From contig NZ_CP118615.1 of assembly GCF_028993575.1 (NCBI RefSeq), positions 434,001-498,000 of the forward strand: a stretch of DNA of 64,000 nt. The letters are read 5' to 3'. Position 1 is the first letter of the stretch. Each line of letters opens with the position of its first letter. Shown here piece by piece: positions 20,510 through 28,248 of this stretch. The notes beneath the pieces were generated by a model that saw nothing but the letters and a program-made list of their open reading frames with translations, was not told the DNA's origin and did no database searches. This DNA is from Micromonospora cathayae. GTDB lineage: Bacteria; Actinomycetota; Actinomycetes; Mycobacteriales; Micromonosporaceae. The translations under genes were made by a program, and so were the position numbers.

Positions 20510-20818
20510 TTACTTCTCGATGACCGCGAGGACGTCGCGGGCGGAGAGCACCAGGTACTCCTCGCCGGCGTACTTGACCTCGGTGCCGCCGTACTTCGAG
20601 TAGATGACGGTGTCGCCGACGGCGACGTCAACCGGGATCCGGTTGCCCTTGTCGTCGATCCGGCCCGGGCCGACAGCGAGGACGGTGCCCTCCTGCGGCT
20701 TCTCCTTGGCGGTGTCGGGGATCACGATGCCCGACGCCGTGGTGGTCTCAGCCTCGTTCGCCTGGACCAGGATCCGGTCCTCGAGCGGCTTGATCGCAAC
20801 CTTGGTCGCGGTAGTCAC
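20510..20818 (-). CDS. groES: Co-chaperonin GroES
   Basis: A 102-residue cap of the GroEL chamber. [10 protein letters not shown], the mobile loop region [19 protein letters not shown] and the C-terminal [12 protein letters not shown] are all conserved. GTG at 20818 is chosen over the ATG two codons upstream because AGGAGGG lies 8 bases before the GTG but only one base before the ATG. Upstream are a TTGACG-17-TAATCT promoter and two CIRCE operators, so heat-shock control by HrcA is expected. Confidence 0.97.
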   Translation of the reverse strand: MTTATKVAIKPLEDRILVQANEAETTTASGIVIPDTAKEKPQEGTVLAVGPGRIDDKGNRIPVDVAVGDTVIYSKYGGTEVKYAGEEYLVLSARDVLAVIEK

Positions 20819-20958
20819 GGGCATACCCTCCTGGGGTACTGGTTTCGTTACCGGCCGGCACTGCCGACCAGCGTCAATCTGCCACATGCCACCGGGCGGG
20901 GCCGTCGTCGCGGGTGCCGGTCCGCCTGGCGTTTGAACCTCCGGGCGAGACCCGGGGG

Positions 20959-20985
20959 CTGGCACCCTCCATGGGAGAGTGCTAA
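20959..20985 (-). promoter_or_regulatory. CIRCE element 2 (HrcA operator), proximal
   Basis: CTGGCACCC-N9-GAGTGCTAA at 20959-20985. The right half is a perfect consensus half-site and the left half is diverged. It lies at and just after the predicted groES transcription start. Confidence 0.8.
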
Positions 20986-20989
20986 TCGC

Positions 20990-21018
20990 AGATTATGCCG
21001 CCGCTAGCACTCCGTCAA
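20990..21018 (-). promoter_or_regulatory. groES promoter
   Basis: On the minus strand TTGACG (21013-21018) and TAATCT (20990-20995) are separated by exactly 17 bp, a good principal-sigma promoter. The -35 lies inside the spacer of the distal CIRCE element. Confidence 0.75.
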
Positions 21019-21030
21019 GGAGAGTGCCAA
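21004..21030 (-). promoter_or_regulatory. CIRCE element 1 (HrcA operator), distal
   Basis: CTAGCACTC-N9-GAGTGCCAA at 21004-21030, one mismatch per arm from the CIRCE consensus with the canonical 9-bp spacer. It covers the -35 of the groES promoter, so HrcA binding should block RNA polymerase. Confidence 0.88.
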
Positions 21031-21073
21031 CGAAGTCGGCCCGCGTCGCGCCGGACGAGCCCGGGGTCACCTC

Positions 21074-21102
21074 TGGACAATTACAGTTAAGAATCTTAAT
21101 AA
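21074..21102 (+). promoter_or_regulatory. Chitinase promoter with palindromic operator candidate
   Basis: TGGACA (21074-21079), a 17-bp spacer and TAATAA (21097-21102) form a plausible promoter inside a strikingly AT-rich patch. The perfect 13-nt palindrome TTAAGAATCTTAA (21087-21099) overlaps the -10, a likely repressor site. Start of transcription is predicted about 38 bp before the chitinase ATG. Confidence 0.6.
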
Positions 21103-21146
21103 TTAGCCATCCGTCGATCCGACGGCCCTCGAACCGGGAGGTCCGG

Positions 21147-22694
21147 ATGCGTCGCCCTGCCCGAACACTGCTCCTGGCCCTGGTCACGGTCGGGGCCACC
21201 GTCACCGCCACCACCCTGGCCCTGACCACCCCGGCACAGGCCGCCGGCCCGACCGCCACCCTCGTGAAGACCGCCGACTGGGGTACCGGATGGGAGGGCC
21301 GCTACACCGTCACCAACGGCGGTCCGGCCACCATCACCGGCTGGCAGGTCGCGTTCAGCCTGCCGACCGGCACCACGCTCGGCTCCTACTGGGACGCCAC
21401 GGTGAGCAGCGTCGGCCAGCGGCACACCTTCACCAACCGCTCGTGGAACGGCACCGTCGCCCCCGGCGCCTCGGTGTCGTTCGGCTTCCTGGTCACCGGC
21501 TCCGGTTCCCCCACCGACTGCACGGTCAACGGCGCGCCCTGCGGCGGCGGCACCCCCACCGCACCGCCACCCACCACCGCACCGCCGACGACCGCACCGC
21601 CCACCACCGCACCGCCGACGACCGCCCCACCCACCACACCGCCGCCCACCACACCGCCGGCCGGGGGGCTGCCCCGGCACGCGCTGATCGGCTACCTGCA
21701 CGCCAGCTTCGCCAACGGCTCGGGCTACCTGCGGATGGCCGACGTGCCGGCCGACTGGGACATCGTCAACCTGGCCTTCGGCGAACCCACCACCGTCACC
21801 TCGGGCGACATCCGGTTCCAGCTCTGCCCGCCGACCGAGTGCCCCGGCGTGGAGACCGAGGCCGAGTTCGTCGCGGCCATCCGCGCCAAGCAGGCACAGG
21901 GCAAGAAGGTGCTGCTCTCCATCGGTGGGCAGAACGGCCAGGTCCAGCTCACCACGACCGCCGCCCGGGACACCTTCGTCCGGTCGGTGGCCGCCATCAT
22001 CGACCGGTACGGCCTGAACGGGCTCGACATCGACTTCGAGGGACACTCGCTCTACCTGGACGCCGGGGACACCGACTTCCGCAACCCGACCACACCGGTG
22101 ATCGTCAACCTGATCTCCGCGATCCGCACCCTCAAGCAGCGGTACGGAGCGAACTTCGTGCTCACCATGGCGCCGGAGACGTTCTTCGTCCAGCTCGGCT
22201 ACCAGTTCTACGGGTCGGGCCCGTGGGGCGGGCAGGACCCGCGCGCCGGGTCGTACCTGCCGGTGATCCACGCCCTGCGCAACGACCTCACCGTGCTGCA
22301 CGTGCAGAACTACAACTCCGGGCCGATCATGGGGCTGGACGACCAGTACCACACGATGGGCAGCGCCGACTTCCACGTCGCGATGACCGACATGCTGCTC
22401 GCCGGCTTCCCGGTGGCCGGCAACCGGGACCGGGTCTTCCCGCCGCTGCGCGAGGACCAGGTCGCCTTCGGGGCACCCTCGTCGCCCAGTGCCGGCAACG
22501 GCTACCTGGCCCCGGCCGGGGTGCAGGCCGCGGTGACCTGTCTCGTCAAGGGGCAGAGCTGCGGGTCGTACACGCCGCGCAGCGGCACCAACCCGGCGTT
22601 CCGGGGGCTGATGACCTGGTCGATCAACTGGGACCGGTTCTACGCCTGGGAGTTCCGCCTCCAGCACGGTCCGTTCCTGCGGGCACTGCCCTGA
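21147..22694 (+). CDS. Secreted chitinase: CBM2 + GH18
   Basis: A 515-residue extracellular enzyme hydrolysing chitin. A signal peptide (cleavage near TPAQAA, residue 33) is followed by a family 2 carbohydrate-binding module (about 35-133; WGTGWEGRYTVTN, with Cys125/Cys132). Then comes a Pro/Thr linker of PPTTA repeats (137-172) and a GH18 domain. The catalytic motif is LNGLDIDFE with Glu298 as acid; SIGG precedes it as usual. ATG at 21147 has GGGAGG seven bases upstream. A 17-bp perfect hairpin terminates it. Its neighbours are unrelated housekeeping genes, so it is a stand-alone transcription unit. Confidence 0.95.
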   Translation: MRRPARTLLLALVTVGATVTATTLALTTPAQAAGPTATLVKTADWGTGWEGRYTVTNGGPATITGWQVAFSLPTGTTLGSYWDATVSSVGQRHTFTNRSWNGTVAPGASVSFGFLVTGSGSPTDCTVNGAPCGGGTPTAPPPTTAPPTTAPPTTAPPTTAPPTTPPPTTPPAGGLPRHALIGYLHASFANGSGYLRMADVPADWDIVNLAFGEPTTVTSGDIRFQLCPPTECPGVETEAEFVAAIRAKQAQGKKVLLSIGGQNGQVQLTTTAARDTFVRSVAAIIDRYGLNGLDIDFEGHSLYLDAGDTDFRNPTTPVIVNLISAIRTLKQRYGANFVLTMAPETFFVQLGYQFYGSGPWGGQDPRAGSYLPVIHALRNDLTVLHVQNYNSGPIMGLDDQYHTMGSADFHVAMTDMLLAGFPVAGNRDRVFPPLREDQVAFGAPSSPSAGNGYLAPAGVQAAVTCLVKGQSCGSYTPRSGTNPAFRGLMTWSINWDRFYAWEFRLQHGPFLRALP

Positions 22695-22700
22695 CCCGCA

Positions 22701-22739
22701 GCGGCGGGGTCCGGGCCGCCGGGGCCCGGACCCCGCCGC
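22701..22739 (+). terminator. Chitinase terminator
   Basis: A perfect 17-bp inverted repeat (22701-22717 and 22723-22739) with a 5-nt loop, seven bases after the stop codon. Very stable GC hairpin without a U-run, typical of actinomycetes. Confidence 0.85.
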
Positions 22740-22812
22740 ACGCCGTCGGACCTCGGCGGTGGCCCGTGAGGGGGTCGCCGCCGCCGGTGCCGGGTGGGTC
22801 CAGAATGGGCCG

Positions 22813-24051
22813 GTGGATCTCGACCAGTTCCGCGCGTTGCGTACCCCCGAGGGGTCGGCCGCGCTCGCCGCGGCGACCCGGGTGGCCGGCGGTGACCCGC
22901 TGACCGCGGCGGCGGCGCTCCGCTCGGCCGGTCTGCCGGCCGGGCTCGCGGCGGCGGCGCTCACCCAGGCGGAGCTGCGCCGGAAGGCGGCCGGCAAGTT
23001 CGGGCCGGCGGCGGCCGGGATGTTCCTCACCCGCCCCGGCCTGGAACAGGCCACCCGGCGGGAGGTCGCCGACCGGCGCGCCGAGCGGTTGCGCGCCGCC
23101 GGGGTACGCACCCTCGCCGACCTCGGTTGCGGTCTCGGCGCGGACGCGCTCGCCGCCGCCCGCGCCGGCATCCGGGTGTACGGGGTGGAGGCCGACCCGC
23201 TGACCGCCGCGCTGGCCGCCGCCAACGCCGAGGCGGCCGGGCTGGCCGACCTGTTCACCGTCGAGTGCGGCGACGCCACCGCCTTCGACGTGACCCGGGT
23301 GGACGCGGCCTTCTGCGATCCGGCCCGCCGGAAGGCCGGCACCGGACGACGGGTCTTCGACCCGAACGCGTACTCGCCGCCGTGGGACTTCGTGACCGAC
23401 CTGGCCGAGCGGGTGCCGTGCACCGTGGTCAAGGTGGCTCCCGGGCTGGACCACGCGCTGATCCCACCGGGTGCCGAGGCCGAGTGGGTGAGCGTCCGTG
23501 GTGACCTGGTCGAGGCGGCCCTGTGGTGCGGCCGGCTCGCGGAGGTCCCCCGCCGCGCCACCGTGTGCCGCGACGGCGACCGCCCCTCGGGCGGGCAGCC
23601 CACCACCGGACAGCCCACCGCCGGACAGTTCACCGGCGTACAGCTCACCGGCAGCGGTGCCGCCGAGGCCGCTGTCGGGCCGGTGCGGCGGTACCTGTAC
23701 GACCCGGACCCGGCGGTGGTCCGTGCCCACCTGGTCGCCGAGCTGGCGACGGAGCTGGACGCGAGGATCGCCGACCCGAGCATCGCCTACCTGTACGCGG
23801 ACACCCCGGTCCGGACACCGTTCGCCCGCTGCCTGGAGATCACCGACGTGCTGCCGTTCTCGCTGAAGCGGCTCCGCGCGCTGCTGCGCGAACGGCGGGT
23901 GGGCCGGGTGGAGATCCTCAAGCGCGGGTCCGCGCTGGAACCGGAGCAGTTGCGCCGGGACCTGCGGCTCTCCGGCGACCAGCCGGCGAGTCTGGTGCTC
24001 ACCCGGGTCGCCGGGGCACCCACCGTGCTGCTCGGCCGGCCGGTCGGCTAG
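22813..24051 (+). CDS. Class I SAM-dependent methyltransferase, THUMP-like C-terminus
   Basis: A 412-residue protein. The SAM-binding motif is TLADLGCGLGADALAAARAG, followed by the acidic residue in VYGVEADP and a DPARRKAGTGRR motif. The C-terminal half (ITDVLPFSLKRLRALLRERR, VEILKRGSALEPEQLRRDL) is the THUMP-like module of conserved actinobacterial methyltransferases, which suggests an RNA substrate, unproven. GTG at 22813 is chosen because CAGAAT lies six bases upstream, as for a leaderless start. Between the two halves a surface segment contains a short degenerate repeat (GGQPTTGQPTAGQFTG), absent from what I would expect of the family core. It is followed closely by ybaK. Confidence 0.85.
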   Translation: MDLDQFRALRTPEGSAALAAATRVAGGDPLTAAAALRSAGLPAGLAAAALTQAELRRKAAGKFGPAAAGMFLTRPGLEQATRREVADRRAERLRAAGVRTLADLGCGLGADALAAARAGIRVYGVEADPLTAALAAANAEAAGLADLFTVECGDATAFDVTRVDAAFCDPARRKAGTGRRVFDPNAYSPPWDFVTDLAERVPCTVVKVAPGLDHALIPPGAEAEWVSVRGDLVEAALWCGRLAEVPRRATVCRDGDRPSGGQPTTGQPTAGQFTGVQLTGSGAAEAAVGPVRRYLYDPDPAVVRAHLVAELATELDARIADPSIAYLYADTPVRTPFARCLEITDVLPFSLKRLRALLRERRVGRVEILKRGSALEPEQLRRDLRLSGDQPASLVLTRVAGAPTVLLGRPVG

Positions 24052-24118
24052 GTCACCGGGCACCGGCCGTGGCGACAGGCCAGGGCACCGGGGCGCCGGC
24101 CGGGCCGGTCGGCTAGGT
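24040..24118. repeat. Duplicated methyltransferase tail carrying the ybaK -10
   Basis: The 14-bp sequence CCGGTCGGCTAGGT occurs at the methyltransferase stop (24040-24053) and again at 24105-24118. The second copy contributes the TAGGTT placed six bases before the ybaK GTG. Confidence 0.6.
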
Positions 24119-24125
24119 TGACGCC

Positions 24126-24605
24126 GTGGCGGGACGGGGAACACCGGCGACGGCGCTGCTGACGAAGCGCGGGGTCCGGCACAGCGTGCACCCGTACGAC
24201 GTCTCGCCGGACACGCCCCACTACGGCGCGGAGGTCGCGGCGGCGCTCGGCGTACCGGCCGGGCAGGTGTTCAAGACGCTGGTCACCGAGGTGGACGGCG
24301 GCCTGACCGTGGCGGTCGTACCGGTCACCGGCGAGCTGGACCTGAAGGCGCTGGCCGCGGCGGCGGGCGGCAAGCGGGCGGTGCTGGCCGACCGGACCCT
24401 GGCCGAGCGGACCACCGGCTACGTGCGGGGCGGGATCAGCCCGCTGGGCCAGCGCCGGCGGTTGCCGACGGTGCTGGACGCCTCCGCGCTGGGCTTTCCG
24501 ACGGTCTACGTCTCGGCCGGCCGGCGTGGGCTCCAGGTGCAGCTCGCCCCGGCGGACCTGGTCGCGTTGACCGGGGCGACGACCGCCCCGATCGCCACCG
24601 GCTGA
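24126..24605 (+). CDS. ybaK: Cys-tRNA(Pro)/Cys-tRNA(Cys) deacylase YbaK
   Basis: A 159-residue trans-editing enzyme of the YbaK/ProX superfamily that hydrolyses mischarged Cys-tRNA(Pro). It covers the whole single-domain family: GVPAGQVFKTLV with the catalytic Lys, the VVPVTGELDLKALAAAAGGK block, TTGYVRGGISPLG and the closing GLQVQLAPADL. GTG start at 24126 is preceded by TAGGTT with a six-base gap, indicating a leaderless transcript. It follows the methyltransferase by 74 bp. A 54-bp tandem repeat starts in its last codons. Confidence 0.93.
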   Translation: MAGRGTPATALLTKRGVRHSVHPYDVSPDTPHYGAEVAAALGVPAGQVFKTLVTEVDGGLTVAVVPVTGELDLKALAAAAGGKRAVLADRTLAERTTGYVRGGISPLGQRRRLPTVLDASALGFPTVYVSAGRRGLQVQLAPADLVALTGATTAPIATG

Positions 24606-24710
24606 CCGCTCCCGGCTGACCACCACCGACCGTCCGGCACGCTGACCGCCACCGGCTGACCGCCCCGACCGTCCGGCGGGCTGACCGCCGTCGCCTGACC
24701 ACCCCGGCCG
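24594..24710. repeat. Tail repeat of ybaK
   Basis: GCCACCGGCTGACCGC occurs at 24594 (covering the ybaK stop, 24603-24605) and at 24648, a 54-bp period. Further GGCTGACC/GCTGACCG units extend to about 24710. Confidence 0.7.
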
Positions 24711-24789
24711 TCCCACAGGTTGATCGCCTTCGCTGTGGTCGGGGCCGGCGACAGTCGCGCGACCAGGGGGTTTCGTCGGCGTTGCTGAA

Positions 24790-24857
24790 TTGTTACCGCC
24801 GCCAACAAACCGGCGACCTCGACACTCTTGCGCTTCAGGTGTGACCCGAAATACGTT
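24790..24857 (+). promoter_or_regulatory. Promoter and operator candidate of the sugar ABC operon
   Basis: TTGCGC (24828-24833), an 18-bp spacer and TACGTT (24852-24857) form a candidate promoter. Just upstream, TTGTT-N9-AACAA (24790-24808) is an inverted repeat that could bind the ROK regulator encoded at the end of the operon. CAACAAA recurs at about 24870. Confidence 0.5.
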
Positions 24858-24907
24858 GCCGGGCACAACAAAACATCACACCCCCACCCCGAAAGGAACC
24901 CCGCACC

Positions 24908-26011
24908 ATGCGTAGAGGGATCCTCACCGCCGTCACCGTGGGCCTGCTGGTCACCGGCGGCCTGACCGCCTGCGGCGACGACGACTCCGGCACCGGTGGC
25001 ACCGACGCCGGCTCGGACAAGAAGGCCAAGATCGGCGTCATCCTGCCGGACAGCAAGTCCTCCGGCCGTTGGGAGAACGCCGACCGCAAGTTCCTGGAGG
25101 CGGCCTTCAAGGCGGCCGGCGTGGACTACACCATCCAGAACGCGCAGGACGACAAGAACCAGTTCCAGACCATCGCCGACCAGATGATCACCGGCGGGGT
25201 CAACGTGCTGATGATCGTCAACCTGGACTCCGGCACCGGTAAGGCCGTGCTGGACAAGGCGAAGTCCCAGGGTGTGGCGACCATCGACTACGACCGGCTC
25301 ACCCTGGGCGGCAGCGCCGAGTACTACGTCAGCTTCGACAACGAGGTGGTCGGCAAGCTCCAGGGCGAGGGCCTGAGCAAGTGCCTGACCGACAAGGGCG
25401 TGCAGAAGCCGGTCGTGGCGTACCTGAACGGCTCCCCCACCGACAACAACGCCACCCTGTTCAAGAACGGCTACGACTCGGTGCTCAAGCCGAAGTTCGA
25501 CTCCGGCGAGTACGTCAAGGGCCCGGAGCAGTCCGTCCCGGCCTGGGACCCGGCCCAGGGCGCCACCCTGTTCGAGCAGATGCTGACCCAGACCGGCGGC
25601 AAGATCGACGGCGTGCTCTCCGCCAACGACGGGCTCGGCAACGCGGTCATCTCGGTGCTGAAGAAGAACAAGCTCAACGGCAAGGTGCCGGTGACCGGCC
25701 AGGACGCCGACGTGCAGGGTCTGCAGAACATCCTCGCCGGTGACCAGTGCATGACCGTCTACAAGGCGGTCAAGCAGGAGGCCGACGCCGCCGCCGAGCT
25801 GGCCATCGCGCTGGCCAAGGGCGAGCGCAAGGAGACCGGCCAGAAGGTCAAGGACCCGGAGGGCAACCGTGAGGTGCCGGCCGTCCTGCTCACCCCGAAG
25901 CTGATCTTCAAGGAGAACGTCAAGGACGTGGTGGCCGACGGTTACGTCACCAAGGAGGCGCTCTGCACCGGGGCGTACGCCAAGCTCTGCACCGACGCCG
26001 GAATCAGCTGA
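24908..26011 (+). CDS. xylF: Xylose-type sugar-binding lipoprotein of an ABC importer
   Basis: A 367-residue periplasmic-binding-type protein. The signal ends in the lipobox LTAC (Cys22), followed by an Asp/Gly/Ser linker. The body resembles XylF: YDRLTLGG, then YYVSFDNEVVGKLQ, NGSPTDNNATLFKNG, VLSANDGLGNAV and GQDADVQGLQNILAG. These are the ligand-cleft segments of the xylose/ribose type. It captures a monosaccharide outside the cell and hands it to the permease; xylose is the best guess but other pentoses are possible. GAAAGGAACC precedes the ATG. It is first in the operon with the ATPase, permease and ROK gene; a strong hairpin separates it from the ATPase. Confidence 0.92.
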   Translation: MRRGILTAVTVGLLVTGGLTACGDDDSGTGGTDAGSDKKAKIGVILPDSKSSGRWENADRKFLEAAFKAAGVDYTIQNAQDDKNQFQTIADQMITGGVNVLMIVNLDSGTGKAVLDKAKSQGVATIDYDRLTLGGSAEYYVSFDNEVVGKLQGEGLSKCLTDKGVQKPVVAYLNGSPTDNNATLFKNGYDSVLKPKFDSGEYVKGPEQSVPAWDPAQGATLFEQMLTQTGGKIDGVLSANDGLGNAVISVLKKNKLNGKVPVTGQDADVQGLQNILAGDQCMTVYKAVKQEADAAAELAIALAKGERKETGQKVKDPEGNREVPAVLLTPKLIFKENVKDVVADGYVTKEALCTGAYAKLCTDAGIS

Positions 26012-26045
26012 GCCGTTACCGGTAGCCCGGTACCCCCCTCGGCAG

Positions 26046-26080
26046 CGGGCGTCACCCGGCCGCACCCCGGGTGACGCCCG
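26046..26080 (+). terminator. Hairpin between binding-protein and ATPase genes
   Basis: A perfect 14-bp inverted repeat (CGGGCGTCACCCGG at 26046-26059, complement at 26067-26080) with a 7-nt loop and no U-run. Probably a partial terminator or 3' stabiliser that keeps the binding protein in excess over the membrane components. Confidence 0.75.
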
Positions 26081-26139
26081 CCCCGACGGTCCGCCCCCGA
26101 CGGCTCGACCGCACCGGCTCGACAGAACGAAGGAGACCC

Positions 26140-26964
26140 GTGTCCACCACCCCCCTGCTGGAACTACGTGGGATCGACAAGAGTTTCGGTCCCGTCCAGG
26201 TCCTCCGTGACGTGGCCCTCTCCGCCCACGCGGGGGAGGTGACGGCACTGGTCGGCGACAACGGCGCCGGTAAGTCGACCCTGGTCAAGTGCATCAGCGG
26301 CATCTACCCGACCGACGCCGGTGAGTTCCTCTTCGAGGGCCGGCCGGTCACCATCAACAGTCCCCGGGACGCCGCCGCGCTCGGCATCGAGGTCGTCTAC
26401 CAGGATCTCGCGCTCTGCGACAACCTCGACATCGTGCAGAACATGTTCCTGGGGCGGGAGAAGCGCACCGGCATCGTGCTCGACGAGCCCACCATGGAAC
26501 AGATGGCGGCGGAGACCCTGGCCGGGCTGAGCGTCCGGACGGTCAAGTCGTTGCGCCAGCACGTCTCCAGCCTCTCCGGCGGCCAGCGGCAGACCGTGGC
26601 CATCGCCAAGGCGGTGCTCTGGAACAGCCGGCTGGTGATCCTGGACGAGCCGACCGCCGCGCTCGGCGTCGCGCAGACCGCCCAGGTGCTCGAACTGGTC
26701 CGCCGGCTCGCCGACAACGGGCTGGCCGTCGTGCTCATCTCGCACAACATGAACGACGTCTTCGCGGTCTCCGACCGGATCGCCGCGCTCTACCTCGGGC
26801 AGATGGTCGCCCAGGTGAAGACCACCGACATCACCCACGCCCAGGTGGTCGAACTCATCACCGCCGGCCGTACCGGCAACCTCGGCCTGTCGACCGGCAA
26901 CGGCACGGGTCGCCCCGACAACGGCGGCGAGGCCGCCGACAGCACCCCAGGAGCCCTGCGATGA
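26140..26964 (+). CDS. Sugar ABC transporter ATP-binding protein
   Basis: A 274-residue ATPase with one ABC domain: Walker A GDNGAGKST (39-47), signature LSGGQRQTVAIAKA, Walker B LVILDEPTAALG and an intact H-loop (ISHNMNDV). XylG and most ribose-type ATPases carry two ABC domains in tandem, so this is the single-domain (FrcA-like) version. The C-terminus is a Gly/Asn-rich tail. GTG at 26140 is set by AAGGAG six bases upstream. It overlaps the permease start by four bases (ATGA), indicating translational coupling. Confidence 0.93.
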   Translation: MSTTPLLELRGIDKSFGPVQVLRDVALSAHAGEVTALVGDNGAGKSTLVKCISGIYPTDAGEFLFEGRPVTINSPRDAAALGIEVVYQDLALCDNLDIVQNMFLGREKRTGIVLDEPTMEQMAAETLAGLSVRTVKSLRQHVSSLSGGQRQTVAIAKAVLWNSRLVILDEPTAALGVAQTAQVLELVRRLADNGLAVVLISHNMNDVFAVSDRIAALYLGQMVAQVKTTDITHAQVVELITAGRTGNLGLSTGNGTGRPDNGGEAADSTPGALR

Positions 26965-28220
26965 CCAGCACCGCCGTGCGTAAGGTCGGCCCGGTGGCGG
27001 TCACCGAGACGCCGACCGTGGGTGGCCACGTCCGTAACTACATCAGCCGGGTACGCGGTGGCGACATCGGGGCGCTGCCGGCCGTACTGGGGCTGCTCGT
27101 GCTCTGCACGGTCTTCGCGGTCATGCGGCCGTCGTTCCTCTCCGCGCAGAACTTCGCGAACCTCTTCACCCAGGGCGCGGCGGTCACGCTGATCGCGATG
27201 GGGCTGGTCTTCGTCCTGCTGCTCGGCGAGATCGACCTCTCCGCCGGCTTCGCCAGCGGGGTCTGCGCCGCCGTGCTGGCGAACATCGTCACCGTCGCCG
27301 GCCTGCCCTGGTACGTCGCAATGCTCGCGGCCATCGCCACCGGGCTGGTCATCGGGCTGACCCTGGGCTTCCTGGTCGCCAAGATCGGCATTCCGTCGTT
27401 CGTGGTCACCCTGGCCGCCTTCCTGGCCTTCCAGGGCGTCGTGCTGCTGCTGATCAGCGGCGGCAGCAACATCTCGGTCCGCGACGACGTGCTGGTGGCG
27501 ATCGCCAACCGCAACCTCACCCCGGCGCTGGGCTGGGCGTTCTTCGCCCTCGTCGTCGGCGGGTACGCGGCCGTGCAGTTGCTGCGCCACCGCAAGCGGA
27601 TGGCCCGGGGCCTGCTCACCGACCCGTTCCCGGTGGTGCTGGCCCGGATCGGCGGGCTGGCCGTCGTCCTCGGGGTGGCGGTCTACATCCTCAACCTGGA
27701 ACGCAGCCGCAACGTCCTGATCAACTCCCTCAAGGGCGTACCGATCGTGGTGCCGATCATCGCCGCGCTGCTGATCCTGTGGACCTTCGTCCTCCAGCGC
27801 ACCGCCTACGGCCGGCACGTCTACGCCGTCGGCGGCAACAAGGAGGCCGCCCGGCGGGCCGGCATCAACGTCGACCGGATCCGCATCTCGGTCTTCGTGA
27901 TCTGCTCGACGATGGCCGCGGTCGGCGGCATCGTCGCTGCCAGCCGGGCCAACTCGGTCGACCCGAACACCGGGGGCAGTAACGTACTGCTCTACGCCGT
28001 CGGCGCGGCGGTGATCGGCGGGACCAGCCTCTTCGGCGGCAAGGGGCGGGTCCTCGACGCGGTGCTCGGCGGCGCGGTGGTCGCGGTCATCGACAACGGA
28101 ATGGGCCTGATGGGCTACAGCTCCGGGGTCAAGTACGTGGTCACCGGCGTGGTGCTGCTGCTCGCCGCGAGCGTCGACGCGTTCTCCCGACGACGCGCCG
28201 TCGCCACCGGCACCCGTTGA
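26961..28220 (+). CDS. xylH: Sugar ABC transporter permease (XylH type)
   Basis: A 419-residue integral membrane protein with about ten hydrophobic segments. It has the branched-permease family signatures FVLLLGEIDLSAGFASGVCA near the third segment and GRHVYAVGGNKEAARRAGIN in the cytoplasmic coupling loop. It forms the sugar channel with the ATPase encoded just upstream, whose stop codon it overlaps. The loop between segments 6 and 7 contains a basic stretch (RHRKRMARG) of XylH-like proteins. Substrate is inferred from the XylF-like binding protein. Confidence 0.93.
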   Translation: MTSTAVRKVGPVAVTETPTVGGHVRNYISRVRGGDIGALPAVLGLLVLCTVFAVMRPSFLSAQNFANLFTQGAAVTLIAMGLVFVLLLGEIDLSAGFASGVCAAVLANIVTVAGLPWYVAMLAAIATGLVIGLTLGFLVAKIGIPSFVVTLAAFLAFQGVVLLLISGGSNISVRDDVLVAIANRNLTPALGWAFFALVVGGYAAVQLLRHRKRMARGLLTDPFPVVLARIGGLAVVLGVAVYILNLERSRNVLINSLKGVPIVVPIIAALLILWTFVLQRTAYGRHVYAVGGNKEAARRAGINVDRIRISVFVICSTMAAVGGIVAASRANSVDPNTGGSNVLLYAVGAAVIGGTSLFGGKGRVLDAVLGGAVVAVIDNGMGLMGYSSGVKYVVTGVVLLLAASVDAFSRRRAVATGTR

Positions 28221-28248
28221 CCCGACCCTCGACCGGAGTACCGACAGC

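Noticed and set aside
20819..20965. Upstream starts for groES
   Set aside because: They fall in the leader and the CIRCE region and ignore the AGGAGGG that is correctly spaced for GTG 20818.
21096..23783. Minus-strand frame covering the chitinase and methyltransferase
   Set aside because: Antisense to clear genes and composed of low-complexity sequence.
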